Part shown: in pieces, positions 41,660 to 52,214 of the stretch
Layout of the letters: each line of letters starts with the position of its first letter
Position numbering within the stretch: position 1 is the first letter of the stretch
NCBI RefSeq assembly: GCF_950295315.1
Contig: NC_080170.1
Coordinates: forward strand, 96,307,477-96,371,476
Reading direction: 5' to 3'
Length of the DNA stretch: 64,000 nucleotides
From: Erinaceus europaeus
Taxonomy: Eukaryota; Chordata; Mammalia; Eulipotyphla; Erinaceidae
Translations under genes and position numbers: made by a program
Notes under the pieces: generated by a model
Databases searched by the model: none
What the model saw: the letters and a program-made list of their open reading frames with translations, nothing else
What the model was told of the DNA's origin: nothing

Positions 41660-42007
41660 TGTTGTTAAAATTCGGATGGCTCCAGCTGGCCGGGCTAGCT
41701 TCACGGGCGGGTAACAGAGATGACCAGAGACATACGGCTGGGCAGGGAAGCTGTATTTCTTTATTCAGGAACAACGATTCATAAACTAACCCAAACTAAT
41801 CACCAAACAGAACTCTGCTGCCTCTCCCCCGCGACGGCGCCAAGCACTCTTGAACTCTGCAACTCTCCAACTCTGGAACTCTGGAACTCTGGAACCCTCT
41901 CAGGGTTCCTTGGGGCGGGGCCAAGCGGGCCCACGAAACTAGCAGGACTGATCCAAATTTTCTTGGCAGGGGGAGAGCTAGAACAACCCAATGTAAAGCA
42001 TACAACA
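41660..42007 (-). repeat. ERV-C 5' LTR
   Basis: 348 bp, nine shorter than the 3' LTR (one 8-bp unit and TT missing, one G extra). Keeps AATAAA but has TTCATAAA where the other copy has TTTATAAA. Confidence 0.92.
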
Positions 42008-42018
42008 CTGACTCATTG

Positions 42019-42303
42019 TTAGTATTTATTTAATGATTTGTTTATTGAGAGAGAATGAGAATGAGAGAATGAGAATGAGAGAATGAGAATGAGAGAATGA
42101 GAGAATGAGAGAATGAGAATGAGAATGAGAATGAGAATGAGAATGAGAATGAGAATGAGAATGAGAATGAGAATGAGAATGAATGAGAGAATGGAGTGAA
42201 AGATCAGAGCACTACTCAGCTCTGGCATAAGGTGGTGCCAGAGACTGAGCCTGTAGCTTGAAGCTTGCAACTTGTTTACTCTAACTTTTTATCTCCCTGG
42301 TCC
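42019..42303 (-). mobile_element. SINE with expanded (GAATGA)n purine block
   Basis: Minus strand: tail tttatttaatgatttgtttattga, then about 140 bases of GAGAATGA units (42048-42195), then 'gatcagagcactactcagctctggcataagg' and a tRNA-like head. It belongs to the subfamily also seen at 63440-63570. Confidence 0.75.
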
Positions 42304-42655
42304 CTATTTACTTTTGATTTACCTCCAGCACATAACATACTCTTGGAAGTTTATTTCTTTGAACTCAATTAAGACATATAGTTTAGCATATGGTCTATCC
42401 CAACAAATGATCCAGCCACGCATGAAAAGAGTGTGCATTTGACAGATGCTAGGTACAACATTTTCTAAATGTCAGTTAGATCAAATAACTGGTTGCATCC
42501 TTCAGATCTTTTATATTCTTATTGATATTTAAAGTAAATTTTGTACCAATTACCAAGAACCTTAAACTAATACATCAAGTTGTAGTACGTTTATGTTTCT
42601 CTTTACTAGATTTTATTACAGTTATTTTAAAGCTCTATGATTAGGTGCATATAGA
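42304..42655. other. Unique AT-rich DNA
   Basis: No supportable feature. Confidence 0.35.
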
Positions 42656-42660
42656 ATTGC

Positions 42661-43320
42661 TCTGGCTAAGCTCACATGGTGCGAAGCACAAGCAGGGACC
42701 AATGTAAGGATCCTGGTTCGAGCCCCTGGCTCCCCAGCTGCAGGGGAGTCGCTTCACAGGCGGTGAAGCAGGTCTGCAGGTATCTATCTTTCTCTCCCCA
42801 TCTCTGTCTTCCCCTCCTATTGGTATGCATGAGACCCCTTCTGTTCAATTTGGTTTAAATCCCCCCTGCTTAACACTATTCTATTTACATAACCACTGCA
42901 TTCTATTTACATAACCGCTGTTAACAAGCACCACCCTCCCTCCAGGTCATTGGTTCAATCCCCACTGTTTCATGATATGTTTTTGCTCCACCCCCTCTCC
43001 TTGTCACACCCTGATCCTCTCCTTGTCACACTCTGATTGTCACCAGTCACTTTTCTCTCCACCCTCTCTATGTCACATCCTGTTTCCACCCTACTTGGCA
43101 AGTATATATAAAGACAGCATTGTGAGTTTTACAGTACCTTTAGTTTAGCTTAGCTCAGCTTAAATTGTGCTGTGTCCTGCATGAATAAAGAGATACTGCC
43201 TACAGCTCAAGCATGAGTCCCTGGTCGTCCGTCTCCCGTCAGTGAAGTTCAGCCCGACACCCTCCTTTCTCCGTTTTTCTCTGTCCTATCCAACAATGAC
43301 AACATCAATAACAACACCGG
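42661..43320 (+). mobile_element. ERI-like SINE split by a solo LTR
   Basis: Left part 42661-42817 (gctcacatggtgcgaagcacaag, ggttcgagcccctgg, CAGGTATCTATCTTTCTCTC, tcttcccctcc) and right part 43260-43320 (ccctcctttctccgtttttctctgtcctatccaac). Joining point lies inside the CT-rich block. Confidence 0.9.
42818..43259 (+). mobile_element. Solo LTR nested in the SINE
   Basis: 442 bp between perfect CCCTCC duplications (42812-42817 and 43260-43265). It begins TATTGG, explained as TGTTGG with one change, against the ending CCGACA. U3 has two tandem duplications: attctatttacataacc(a/g)ctg twice (about 42878-42921) and ctctccttgtcacac(c)ctgat twice (about 42996-43040). TATATATAA (43103-43111) and AATAAA (43184-43189) give a plausible plus-strand promoter and polyadenylation site. 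The 6-bp duplication suggests class II, but sequence similarity to the other LTRs here is not evident. Confidence 0.85.
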
Positions 43321-43324
43321 CTAT

Positions 43325-43400
43325 ATGAGAGTCTTAGCTAAGGCCTTGGCTCCCGGCACCCTCCCCCCAATTTCTCTCTGTTCTATTGAATAAAATGAAA
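43325..43400 (+). mobile_element. SINE-tail scrap
   Basis: 'ctcccggcaccctccccccaatttctctctgttctattgaataaaatg' resembles the CT-rich end of a SINE whose head is missing. Confidence 0.4.
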
Positions 43401-44815
43401 AAAAAAGTCACAATAAGCCTTATAATCATATTAGCTCAGAATTTTGACCCTGAAAAATTTTAAGGCTATTTTATGTAGCAAAAAGAGAGTTAAGGAAAAA
43501 GATTCATTGAGTGCAACAGGTCTCTCATTCCTTGTTCAAACTGAATATAATTTTATGAAAATTTAAACTGAAAAGTGTATCTTGTTACTAAAATTTGATC
43601 TCATTTTACATGTATCAGGTGAGATGATATAAAGTATTTTATTAGTTTTGATTTAGGGAAAACGATGTTGTTAATTTGTCTCTAATTAAAACAATCTGAC
43701 TCATTTGAGGAACAAAACAGGAAAGTGTATTTCAGGTCACTAAAAAAAAAAAAAGGGTCTTATCACACAATTTGTAGTTATCCCTGGAAGTGAACAAGTA
43801 ATTATATTAGGGTATACAAGTAGGTGTAATTTTACAGAGTTCAGATGAAACTTTTGACAGTCTATGGTAGAAAAAAAATTAATGTAAATGCTAGACTTGA
43901 ATCTAAGAACCAGCCTAGCTAGAAAGCTGATTGTAGCCTAAAATATATAGGATAACAGTAAGTTGTAGGAAAGTCACATAGAGAGGTGACAAATGGATTC
44001 CATTTGGACTGATTGTGGGACCCATTACATTTGACACACTGTATAAGTTATGGCTTCTGAATTAAGTTGATAGCATTAAGAATCCAATTTTCTCTTTTGG
44101 AGGAGAAGAATCTGATTATCTATGACTGTTTAGACTAATTTTATGATATCTCACATCTTTTTAGGTTTAACTTAGAATTTCAAGTTAATATCATGTATAA
44201 AATATATAACCCTTCATTACTGATCATAATTTTATGAATATCCAATTATTGGAAATATTTAACAAATATGTAGTGAATTTTTACCATAGGTAGCAAATGT
44301 CCCATATTGTAGAAATAGATCAATGAATATCCCATCATTCTTCTCATACGTGGGAGACATTTGAATATTGCAAAAATTACAATGCAGTTTATAGAACTAC
44401 ATAGATCAAAAATTATGAAAACATAAAGATGAGAGCCTAACTAGCCTAAATACTAGCAAAGTCTTACTAACAGAATAAATACTTGTCTGATTTTGATGTA
44501 CAAGTGAGAGACATTAGAGAAAAGGAGTGGTGGAAATGCAGATTTTCACATATGAGAGCACCACATATGTGAAAGAAATGATGTGAGAGAGAATGTGTCA
44601 TATGTGGAGTAGTGCAAGGATATAATCTAGAATATAAGGTGTGTAGTAATTTGTAAAAAAACAGCAATTGTTCTCCCCGTTTCCATTAACAATGTAGCAT
44701 TTTTGCTTTCCCTATTGAGAGATTGGAGCTATTTACTCACCTCTTGAATCAGGGAGAGTATTGTAACTCTTATATTATGGTCAAATAAATGTACCAGTTC
44801 TGACACAGACTTTTA
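43401..44815. other. Unique AT-rich DNA, nothing recognised
   Basis: About 1.4 kb without a recognisable repeat or gene. Confidence 0.45.
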
Positions 44816-44819
44816 ACAT

Positions 44820-45060
44820 TGCTCTTCATTCTCCTGGGAGTCTGTCCAGCCAGTATGTGAACAAGTGTGAGCCGAACTGCTGGAAAATAAGTAACAATAG
44901 AAACAGCATCAAAGTTCCATTTGAGGTCACCTCAACACAGCCATACTGCAAGCCAGTCTGCCAACTGCTCCGAGATGAATGAGTGAACCCAGAGGGGACA
45001 GGAGAATTGCCCAGCTGGTCCCAAAGTTACCAAACTGGTTCAAAATTTTATGACTGAAGC
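44820..45060 (+). mobile_element. Possible old MaLR-type LTR fragment
   Basis: 'gatgaatgagtgaacccagagg...ggagaattgcccagctggtccc' has the flavour of MLT1-type MaLR LTRs. Weak resemblance only. Confidence 0.3.
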
Positions 45061-45094
45061 TTCATGTAAATGATTGTGGCTTCAGTCATAAAAT
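45045..45094. repeat. Perfect 16-bp inverted repeat
   Basis: ATTTTATGACTGAAGC (45045-45060) and its exact complement (45079-45094) are separated by 18 bases. The pair could form a stem-loop in RNA or mark a snap-back replication event. Confidence 0.9.
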
Positions 45095-45129
45095 GTATGT
45101 TCATAGAGAGACTGAAGCAAATAAATACA

Positions 45130-45690
45130 GGTAAAACGTGAGACTAAATAGATGAGAGTAGCAAGATTAGGGTATGCCTTTTGTGCTTTATTTATACTGC
45201 AGGTTATATAGGCTAGTAGTCCACCTAATTTTAATACCTTGGTTTCTTCTAGACCAGTAGTTCAAAAGAACCGTAAGTATGCCTTGAAAGGACAATTGAG
45301 TGGTACCATCCTTTAATAAGTTATTTATGGATGTCCAAAACAAAGAGCCAAATAGACATTATGTCTAGTGGTTGAACCAAATAGTGATATATCTTATTTT
45401 TTAAGATAAGTCAACTGTAGCAGGAAATGATTAATCTTAACCTTTGTAAATAACTTAGCAAAGTGTTTCTGAAAATGACCACTTAAATTTTTATTATAAG
45501 GTCTCTTTGATAATTTATAGGTGGTATTGCCAACTCAGAGTGCCTTCCCCCAGTTTTTCTGCCAACACATCTTTATCGTGATTTTTATTATTTATTTATT
45601 TATTTGATTTATTTTTATTTTTAATCCTGATCTGCATGTTCATGATAGTCTTAGTCTAAAAATGATAAGTTCTCTGAGCTAAAAAAAAAA
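45130..45690. other. Unique AT-rich DNA, nothing recognised
   Basis: A TTTA-rich run at 45587-45620 is the only local feature. Confidence 0.4.
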
Positions 45691-45697
45691 AAATCAG

Positions 45698-46055
45698 GGA
45701 TTGGGTGGTAGCACAGCGGGTTAAGCACACATGGCGCAAAGCACAAGGACCAGCATAAGGATCCCAGTTCAAGCCCCTGACTCCCCACCTGCGGGAGGGA
45801 GGGGTCCCTTCACAGGTGGTGAAGCAGGTCTGCAAATGTCTATCTTTCTTGCCTCCTCTCTGTCTCCCCTCCTCTCTTGATTTCTCTCTGTCCTGTCCAG
45901 CAACAATAACAGCAGTGACAACAATAATAATAATGACAACAACAAGGGTAACAACAAGGGCAACAAAATGGGAAAAATGGCCTCTAGGGGCAGTGGATTC
46001 ATAGTGCAGGCACCGAGCCCCAGCAGTAACCCTGGAGGCCACAAAAAAAAAAAAA
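45698..46055 (+). mobile_element. ERI-like SINE, full long form
   Basis: Head (gggattgggtggtagcacagcgggttaagcacac), B box (gttcaagccc), CT block, a CAA/AAT linker of about 70 bases, and complete 3' module (ggcctctaggggcagtggattcatagtgcaggc...agtaaccctggagg) with poly(A). A second good reference copy. Confidence 0.88.
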
Positions 46056-46089
46056 AAGGCTCTGCCTTATGTGTGATAATGTATGTCCC

Positions 46090-46131
46090 GTCTGTGGCCA
46101 TACCACCCTGACCACACCCGATCTCGTCTGA
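46090..46131 (+). pseudogene. 5S rRNA fragment
   Basis: GTCTGTGGCCATACCACCCTGACC...CCCGATCTCGTCTGA matches the first ~42 bases of mammalian 5S rRNA with a few changes (family knowledge). The rest of the gene, including most of the internal promoter, is missing. It is bracketed by AATGTATGTCCC and AATGTATTCCCC, a possible insertion duplication. Confidence 0.8.
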
Positions 46132-46139
46132 CAATGTAT

Positions 46140-46990
46140 TCCCCTACTACTTTTACTGAAGCAGTGACTTGGTTTCTAAAAAGCTATGGGTATACATAGT
46201 AGTAGAGTCCAACCCTGACTAACAAAATAAATAGCATGCCAGAATCTTATACACTCCTGTTGCAATGTTTTTCTGTTAAGTCAATGTAGAGTGATAGAAT
46301 GCCACATTGTTTAAAGGTGTGCCCAAGATGAGACTTGGAGGAAAAGTGCTACAAAATGTGGATAGATTTTATTGTCTTTTTTTTCACAGGAGGGAAGACC
46401 ACAAAATGCATTCCAATCCCTGTGGGCTTTTTCTATATTGGGGAGGTATATGTGTGTCATGACATGTATACACGTGCATTTAAAAATGTTGTTATGCTCC
46501 ATGTATCTGCAGTAGTCATTGATCTTGGTCCTTGACTTTAGTGGTTAAAGTCAACGACTGCCACCTCTCCAGATTCAAAGGAGGTCTCGAAACTTTACAT
46601 CAGGCTCAACCTGATGCTGTTGACTGGCTACGGAAGAAGGGCAAACGCTAGAAGAAGAAGAAGTGGTTAAGCATCAGTAATTTACTAACTGTCCTTTATG
46701 CAGAATATTAGTTTTGAGGTTAATTCAAAAGTTCCTAATTCAAGGTGCACAGACACTGGATATACTTTCTGACCTATTTTGAGGAAAATCAGAGACCAGC
46801 CTGATTCTAAGGTTCCATTTTATGAAAAGCATAACAAACTAAAATTGAACAGACAGTTACCATGTATGCATGTTCTGGAACTGCCTAGTTCTTATTTCAG
46901 GTAATTGTTGGGTTACCATTCTCACTTGATCTATTGTATCTAGAGAGTAATTCATACATACAAATAATCTTATTATTTCTGAGTAGCTGT
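46140..46990. other. Unique DNA, no confident feature
   Basis: 46545-46665 contains a frame ending QPDAVDWLRKKGKR followed by an AGAAGAAGAAG run. It could be the end of a processed pseudogene, but I cannot name a parent. Confidence 0.3.
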
Positions 46991-46997
46991 TCACTTT

Positions 46998-47455
46998 TTT
47001 TTTTTTTTGCCACCAAGGCTATTGCTAAGGCTTGGCACCTACATGACTACACCACTTTCTGGTGCCCACTTTTTAAATACAGGGTGCTAGACAGATAAAC
47101 AGAGGGAGACTTGGGTCAGGAGGTGATGCATCTGGTTGAGTATACACATCATCATGCACAAGGACCTAAACTTATGCTCCTGATCCTTCCACCTTCCAGT
47201 GAAACAGTCTTGTAGGCGTCTCTCTCTCTCTCTCTTTCTACTTTTCTGTCCCCTGTTCTCTCTCACTATAAAAAAAAGAAAAAAGTGAGAAAGGGGGGAT
47301 AGAGAAAAAGACACAAAAAGAGATACTTGTAGCACTGCTATATCACTCATGAAGCTTCCCCCTGCAGGTGGGGACCAGGGACATGAATTCAGTCTTCACA
47401 CATGGTAATGTGTGAGCTTTCCTGGTGTATCACCACTCAGCCAGAAACTATTCCC
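46998..47455 (-). mobile_element. ERI-like SINE (minus) interrupted by a plus-strand SINE
   Basis: Left part 46998-47110 carries the 3' module (gccaccaaggctattgctaaggcttggcac). Right part 47288-47455 carries 'gtagcactgctatatcactcatgaagcttccccctgcagg' and the head. The gap is filled by the SINE at 47112. Confidence 0.65.
47112..47285 (+). mobile_element. ERI-like SINE nested in the opposite orientation
   Basis: Head (gggtcaggaggtgatgcatctggttgag), cttgtaggcgtctctctctctc and an A-rich end. Together with its host it makes a SINE inverted pair that could fold as double-stranded RNA. Confidence 0.65.
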
Positions 47456-48285
47456 TTTCAAACGTTTTTTCTCCCCAAGGGTATAGGGGACAGGGAACCT
47501 TTAGAAGTCTGTTCACTCACCAACCTTATTCACGTCTAGATTCTGAACCCCACTATTCCATTTTACTTTGATAAGGACTATGGCAAAAAGTTTATCAGTA
47601 GCAAAGTTAATTGGGTCCTTTCACTCTATTAAAAATGTCTCTTTTCCTCAGGGATCCCTCAATTTGCTGTCAAGAGCCACTTAGGGCAGGAAATCTTCTT
47701 CAAATGTACCTTTCCTTAAGAGAGATAATATGTATGTGCCTGAAAGGTGGTGTTTACACATCAGGAGGCAGTGAGCAAAATTATAAAGCAGGTAATATTT
47801 GCCTTAGTCATCTTCACCTCCCCTGATGTGCCCATCTAGCTACACCTGCTGTGGGAATAGTTCTTGACTTTTACATTTCCTCATCTCCCAACCCAAACTT
47901 ATCTAATCATTAGCCCTTTTGCTACAGGTCTGTTTTCTGTTAGAAAGCAACAATCTAGCTTGTGTTAAGGCAGCAAAGAACCCTTAATTCTTTATCCATC
48001 CACCATATAACACATTAAACTTTAATAGGGGCTTCTGGAGGGTACAATAATTTCATCTAAACTAAGAGAACAATTTCAGCCACAATGTAATAGTGTGGTA
48101 CTTGTGATCAGTTTTCAAGAACTTTTGGAATCTTCTTTGTATTACAGTGAAACTGTATTTTCTCCTTTCTCAGAGATGTTGGGAGTCAACTACATATGAT
48201 TTTGTCTGAATAAAATGTAGTGCTGGATTTCCAGCTAGTTGTCTCACCTCTTTTCTCTTTCTCTTCCAAAGGTAATTGAAAATTT
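47456..48285. other. Unique DNA, nothing recognised
   Basis: No supportable feature. Confidence 0.4.
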
Positions 48286-48291
48286 TTGTTT

Positions 48292-48542
48292 GTTTTATTT
48301 CCATCAAGGTTATTACTGGGGCTTTCTTTCTGCTTCAGGAAGACACTGCTCCTTGCTGGTCTTTTTTTATTTCTTCTTTTCTACTTTTTAAAATAAATAC
48401 AGAGAAATTGAGAGGGAAGTGGGGAGGAAGAGGGAAAGAGATAGAGAGACACCTACACTATTTGTGAAGCTTCCCTTTGCAGGTGGGAAACTAGGGCTTT
48501 GAATATGAGTCTGCTGTCAACTGGGTGCACCAATGTCCAGTC
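48292..48542 (-). mobile_element. ERI-like SINE, long form
   Basis: Minus strand: 3' module (catcaaggttattactggggctttc), CT/purine block, 'gacacctacactatttgtgaagcttccctttgcagg', head to 48540. Confidence 0.75.
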
Positions 48543-48665
48543 CCGACTGAAAATTTTGAACATAACTTAATCTTCAGTCCTCACAAAGCAAATCTGAATT
48601 ACACTTTAAAATTTATGTTTTTGTGTGATTTGAAGAAGAAAAAAATGAGTGTATGTGAGAGGAAG

Positions 48666-48704
48666 TGTGTGTGTGTGTGTTGTGTGTGTGTGTGTGTGTG
48701 TGTA
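48666..48704. repeat. (GT)n microsatellite
   Basis: About 17 GT units with one break. Confidence 0.9.
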
Positions 48705-49204
48705 TGTATTAAGGACTTACATTAGCTTTATATTTCTACATATAAACAGGATTTCACAGGTAGTAAGTGGAAACAAACCAAGTATGTAAGAATTTCTTAC
48801 TTTTATTTTCTTTACCTCTCCTTATTCAGCATATGCCCCCAGTTGGAAACATGCTCATTCTGTCATGTTGTTTGTAGGTCAGAAGTCCAGGTCTGCCTCA
48901 GCTGATTCGTTTTGCTTAAACTTCACAAGTTTACAAGTTACATGGTTCCTTTCTTATCTGAGAGTCAGGGGGCTCTACAAGCCATTCAGGTTGTTAACAG
49001 AATTCAGTTCCTTCTGATTATAGGGATATAGTTCCTGTTTTCTTGCTGACAGTCGATCAGGACTGTACTTCAGATCTTAGAAGTTACTGTTATTCTGTTC
49101 CCTTTCACACAGCTTGCTTTACAAAACACTGCTATTTGCTTCTCCAAGGCCACCAGAAAATCTTTTTCTTTTAATATCTCTGATTTTTTTCTCTTATTTC
49201 TTTT
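48705..49204. other. Unique DNA, nothing recognised
   Basis: No supportable feature. Confidence 0.4.
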
Positions 49205-50335
49205 GTTCTTTTTTTTAAAATTTATTTATGAAAGGATAAATTAACAAAACCATTGGGTAGGAGGGGTACAACTCCACACAATTCCCACCACCCAATCTCC
49301 ATAACCCACCCCCTCCCCTGATAGCTTTCCCATTCTCCATCCCTCTGGGAGCATGGACCCAGGGTCATTGTGGGTTGCAGAAGGTGGAAGGTCTGGCTTC
49401 TGTAATTGATTCCCCGCTGAACATGGGTGTTGACTGGTCAATCCATACTCCCAGTCTGCCTCTCTCTTTCCCTAGTAGGGTGGGTCTCTGGGGAAGCGGA
49501 GCTCCAAGACACATTGGTGGGGTCTTCAGTCCAGGGAAGCCTGGCCGGCATCCTGATGACATCTGGAACCTGGTGACTGAAAAGAGAGTTAACATACAAA
49601 GCCAAACAAATTGTTGAGCAATCATGGACCCAAAGCTTGGAATAGTGGAGAGGAAGTGTTAGGGGGGTACTCACTGCAAACTCTAGTGTACTTCTGCTTT
49701 CAGGTATATATTTTGCAGTAGTTTACGGATATGTGTGAACATAGGCTCTCTCTCACAGAAACTGGTGTATATCTAGGTTTTGGGACTTTGTTAGAAAGTG
49801 AACCACCTGAGATGGAATTAGAGTATACTATGAAAGGAAAGGTCTCACCCGAGTAATGAAGCTGAAGGGCTGTCATTCCACACGTGAAGTCTCTGGACAC
49901 AGTCTGAAGTGAAGCATGTTGCGGTGGTAAATGTTGTGTTGATTAGGTTGTGATCGGCAGATGCAATATTATTTGATATGGATTGGGAGAGGCATACGGG
50001 AAAGTGGGCCCTATCCAATGGTTCCAGGACTGGGGGAAGTAGAGGCTCTATAGTGGAGATGTGAGGTTCCTGCTGTCTTAGGGTTCCAAAAGACAATCTG
50101 TAGTTAATGTTATCATCACATTATTTGGTAATTGGGTTCACTTTGAAAAGTCCTTTTGTTAGGGTTTGCTGTACAGTACCCAGTATCTTGTATATAGCTG
50201 TGCTATTGGTTGCTTCTGATCTACTTGGTCTAGGCATTTGAGAGAGTCCGCATATCAAATATATTAAAAAGACTCAGTTTGTGTTTAAAAAAACTTCGAG
50301 ACATACAATTAATTTTCTCTTATTTCTAAAGACTC
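49205..50335 (-). mobile_element. L1 3' UTR with poly(A) end
   Basis: T-rich start at 49205-49220 marks the poly(A). The block is collinear with 23308-23414 plus 28778-30580 and preserves the sequence across the ERV-B insertion point (ccctctgggagcatggaccc), so it serves as the empty-site reference. It is 5'-truncated before ORF2. Confidence 0.82.
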
Positions 50336-50862
50336 TTTTTTTTTTTTTAGTGGACTAGGTTTAGTGCAAGGGATTGGGTTTTGGAAGGTCTCTCTTTGTC
50401 TCACTCCATCTTCCCATTCCCTTTAAATTTCTCTCTGCTCCTGTATGATAGACGATAAATACAAACAAATTTGAAAGGAATCTTTTAAAAGGGCTCATAT
50501 GATAAGGTCAGGTCCATTTACATTCACTGAGAAGTGTTTATATGCATAGCAGAGCTGGACATTTTGGAAATTTTCTTTAAAATCTGCTTACAACAGAGCT
50601 TTACTTGATTTTCTTATAATTCTTCAGTAGGATCTGGAAATATGGAAGAGATAAATAAATAAACAAATAAATGCAAGAAGAGAAACTAGAAATCCTCCCA
50701 AGTCTGAAACCATAGACTCATATACATGAAGCATTCTGCCTTTCTATGGAGACTGTTCAGTAGAACTCTGCAAACATGCAAAAGATCTTTTCTATTATCT
50801 ATAGTGGCCATTGAGAACTTGTAGTTATAGAGAATCTGAAGTGGGACTAATAAAGTTGAGTT
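50336..50862. other. Unique DNA with a SINE scrap
   Basis: 50385-50460 (gaaggtctctctttgtctcactcc...tttctctctgctcctg) looks like a SINE CT block without a head. Confidence 0.35.
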
Positions 50863-50865
50863 TTT

Positions 50866-50928
50866 TAATTTATTTTATTATCTTTATTTATTTATTGTCT
50901 AGATAGCCAGAAATCAAGAAGAAAGGGG

Positions 50929-50966
<38 letters not shown>

Positions 50967-51082
50967 TTGACTTGCAATATTCCTTCACTACTTGCAAAGC
51001 TTTCCATTGCAGGTGGGGACTGTGTCCTTGAACACTGTAACATGTGCGCTCAACCAATTGTGCCACCACCTGGCCCCAGGTT
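50866..51082 (-). mobile_element. ERI-like SINE
   Basis: Minus strand: A/T tail, (GA)n-expanded block 50932-50964, 'gcaaagctttccattgcaggtgggg', B-box region and head (ctcaaccaattgtgccaccacctggcccc). Confidence 0.8.
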
Positions 51083-51124
51083 TTTTGTTGTTGTTGTTTG
51101 TTTGTTTGTTTGTTTTACTTTTCT

Positions 51125-51345
51125 TTTTTTCTTTATTGGGGGATTAATAGTGTACAGTCAACAGTAAAATACTGTAGTTTATACATGCATAACATTTTCA
51201 ACATGCATAACAATACAACCCCCACTAAGTCTTCCTCTGCCATCATGTTCTAGGACCTGAACTCCCCCCTCACCCCCACCTGAGTCTTTTACTTTGGTAC
51301 AGTACACCAATGCTCTTGATTTTAGTGTGGAATCTACATTATAAT
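51125..51345 (-). mobile_element. L1 3' UTR fragment (second subfamily)
   Basis: 'tattgggggattaatagtgtacag...gccatcatgttctaggacctgaac...gagtcttttactttggtacagt' pairs, in reverse complement, with the L1 end that hosts ERV-A (11235-11289). Confidence 0.65.
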
Positions 51346-51955
51346 TTTAAAACTCTTATGTAAATATCTGTGTAGACTCTGCACCTCTGATGTGTGTCTT
51401 TTGCTTTGCATGACCTCTTTTTCTCTGCTAGTTAGCAATGTAGGGGGTTTTTTTTGTTTGTTTGTTCATTTTGTTTTGGTTTTTTTTGGTTTTGTTTTTT
51501 CTTTTAGTCTTTCTAGAAAGGAGCCTTTTTGAGCCTCAGCTTACATATTCCTAGCTTTCAACAGGGTTCTCTTTCTTTCTTTCTCTTTTTCTCTCTTTCT
51601 ATTTTTTTTTCAATAGTGAATGGATTTCTTATGCTGAAAAATAAATATTTTAGCCTTCTTTTAGTTAGCTCTTCCAATTTTCACTCTTTATCATGGTCTC
51701 ATTTTTCTGCATTTCTATCTAGAGAAATGAGTGGTGGCAAAATGGGCTATTTTTGGCTTCCCCACCAAGGGGAACTTCAAGGTGCTGGGGTCTGAATGAG
51801 GCAGAGCCTTGCCCATAAATGCCTTCTGCTCAGTCTCTACCCTTCCTTCCCTGAGGACCCTTGCTGGTACTAGATGCTGTCAGCCCATCCTCCCTCCTCC
51901 TCGCTTCTCTGCTCATGCATAAGGGTGTTCCAGTTTCCATCGCCACTGGGTCTTG
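51346..51955. other. Unique DNA, nothing recognised
   Basis: T-rich runs at 51446-51505. No supportable gene. Confidence 0.35.
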
Positions 51956-51957
51956 CT

Positions 51958-52212
51958 CTTGATACTACTTTATCACTGGCACCACCTGCCTGCACTCATA
52001 GCACCTCACCCTTAATTGAGAAACATTGAGAGGGGAGAGAGAGATAGAAAGGGAGAGAAACACAGAAACACCTGCAGACCTACTTTACTGCCTGTGAAGT
52101 GGACCCTTCCCCCCGACAGGTGGTGAGCCAGGGACTCGAACCGGGATCTTTAGATGGGTTCTTGCTTTTCATAGTACGTGTGCTTAACCTGGTGCTTCAC
52201 CTTTGCCTTACC
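51958..52212 (-). mobile_element. ERI-like SINE
   Basis: Minus strand: purine block, 'cacctgcagacctactttactgcctgtgaag', inverted B box (gggactcgaaccgggatc), head (tgcttaacctggtgcttcacc). Confidence 0.82.
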
Positions 52213-52214
52213 CT

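Larger units (their letters stand above)
39517..42007 (-). mobile_element. ERV-C: short non-autonomous class II provirus
   Basis: 2491 bp between perfect CTGACT duplications (39511-39516 and 42008-42013). LTRs begin TGTTGT and end ACAACA, a perfect 6-bp terminal inverted repeat. Minus-strand order: 5' LTR (42007-41660), primer site (41657-41640), an ORF with a 21-bp minisatellite (41589-40882), a non-coding segment with a ~156-bp duplication, purine tract, 3' LTR (39873-39517). No gag, pol or env domain is recognisable, so it depends on another element for every protein. LTR divergence (about 12 substitutions plus indels in ~350 bp) makes it older than ERV-A and ERV-B. Confidence 0.92.

Noticed and set aside
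42048..42195. GAATGA-type array as a CRISPR-like array
   Set aside because: Simple 6-10 bp tandem units without spacers, inside a SINE in a mammalian genome.
46545..46665. Processed pseudogene ending DAVDWLRKKGKR plus A-rich run
   Set aside because: No parent gene could be named from the sequence and there is no clear poly(A) or duplication.
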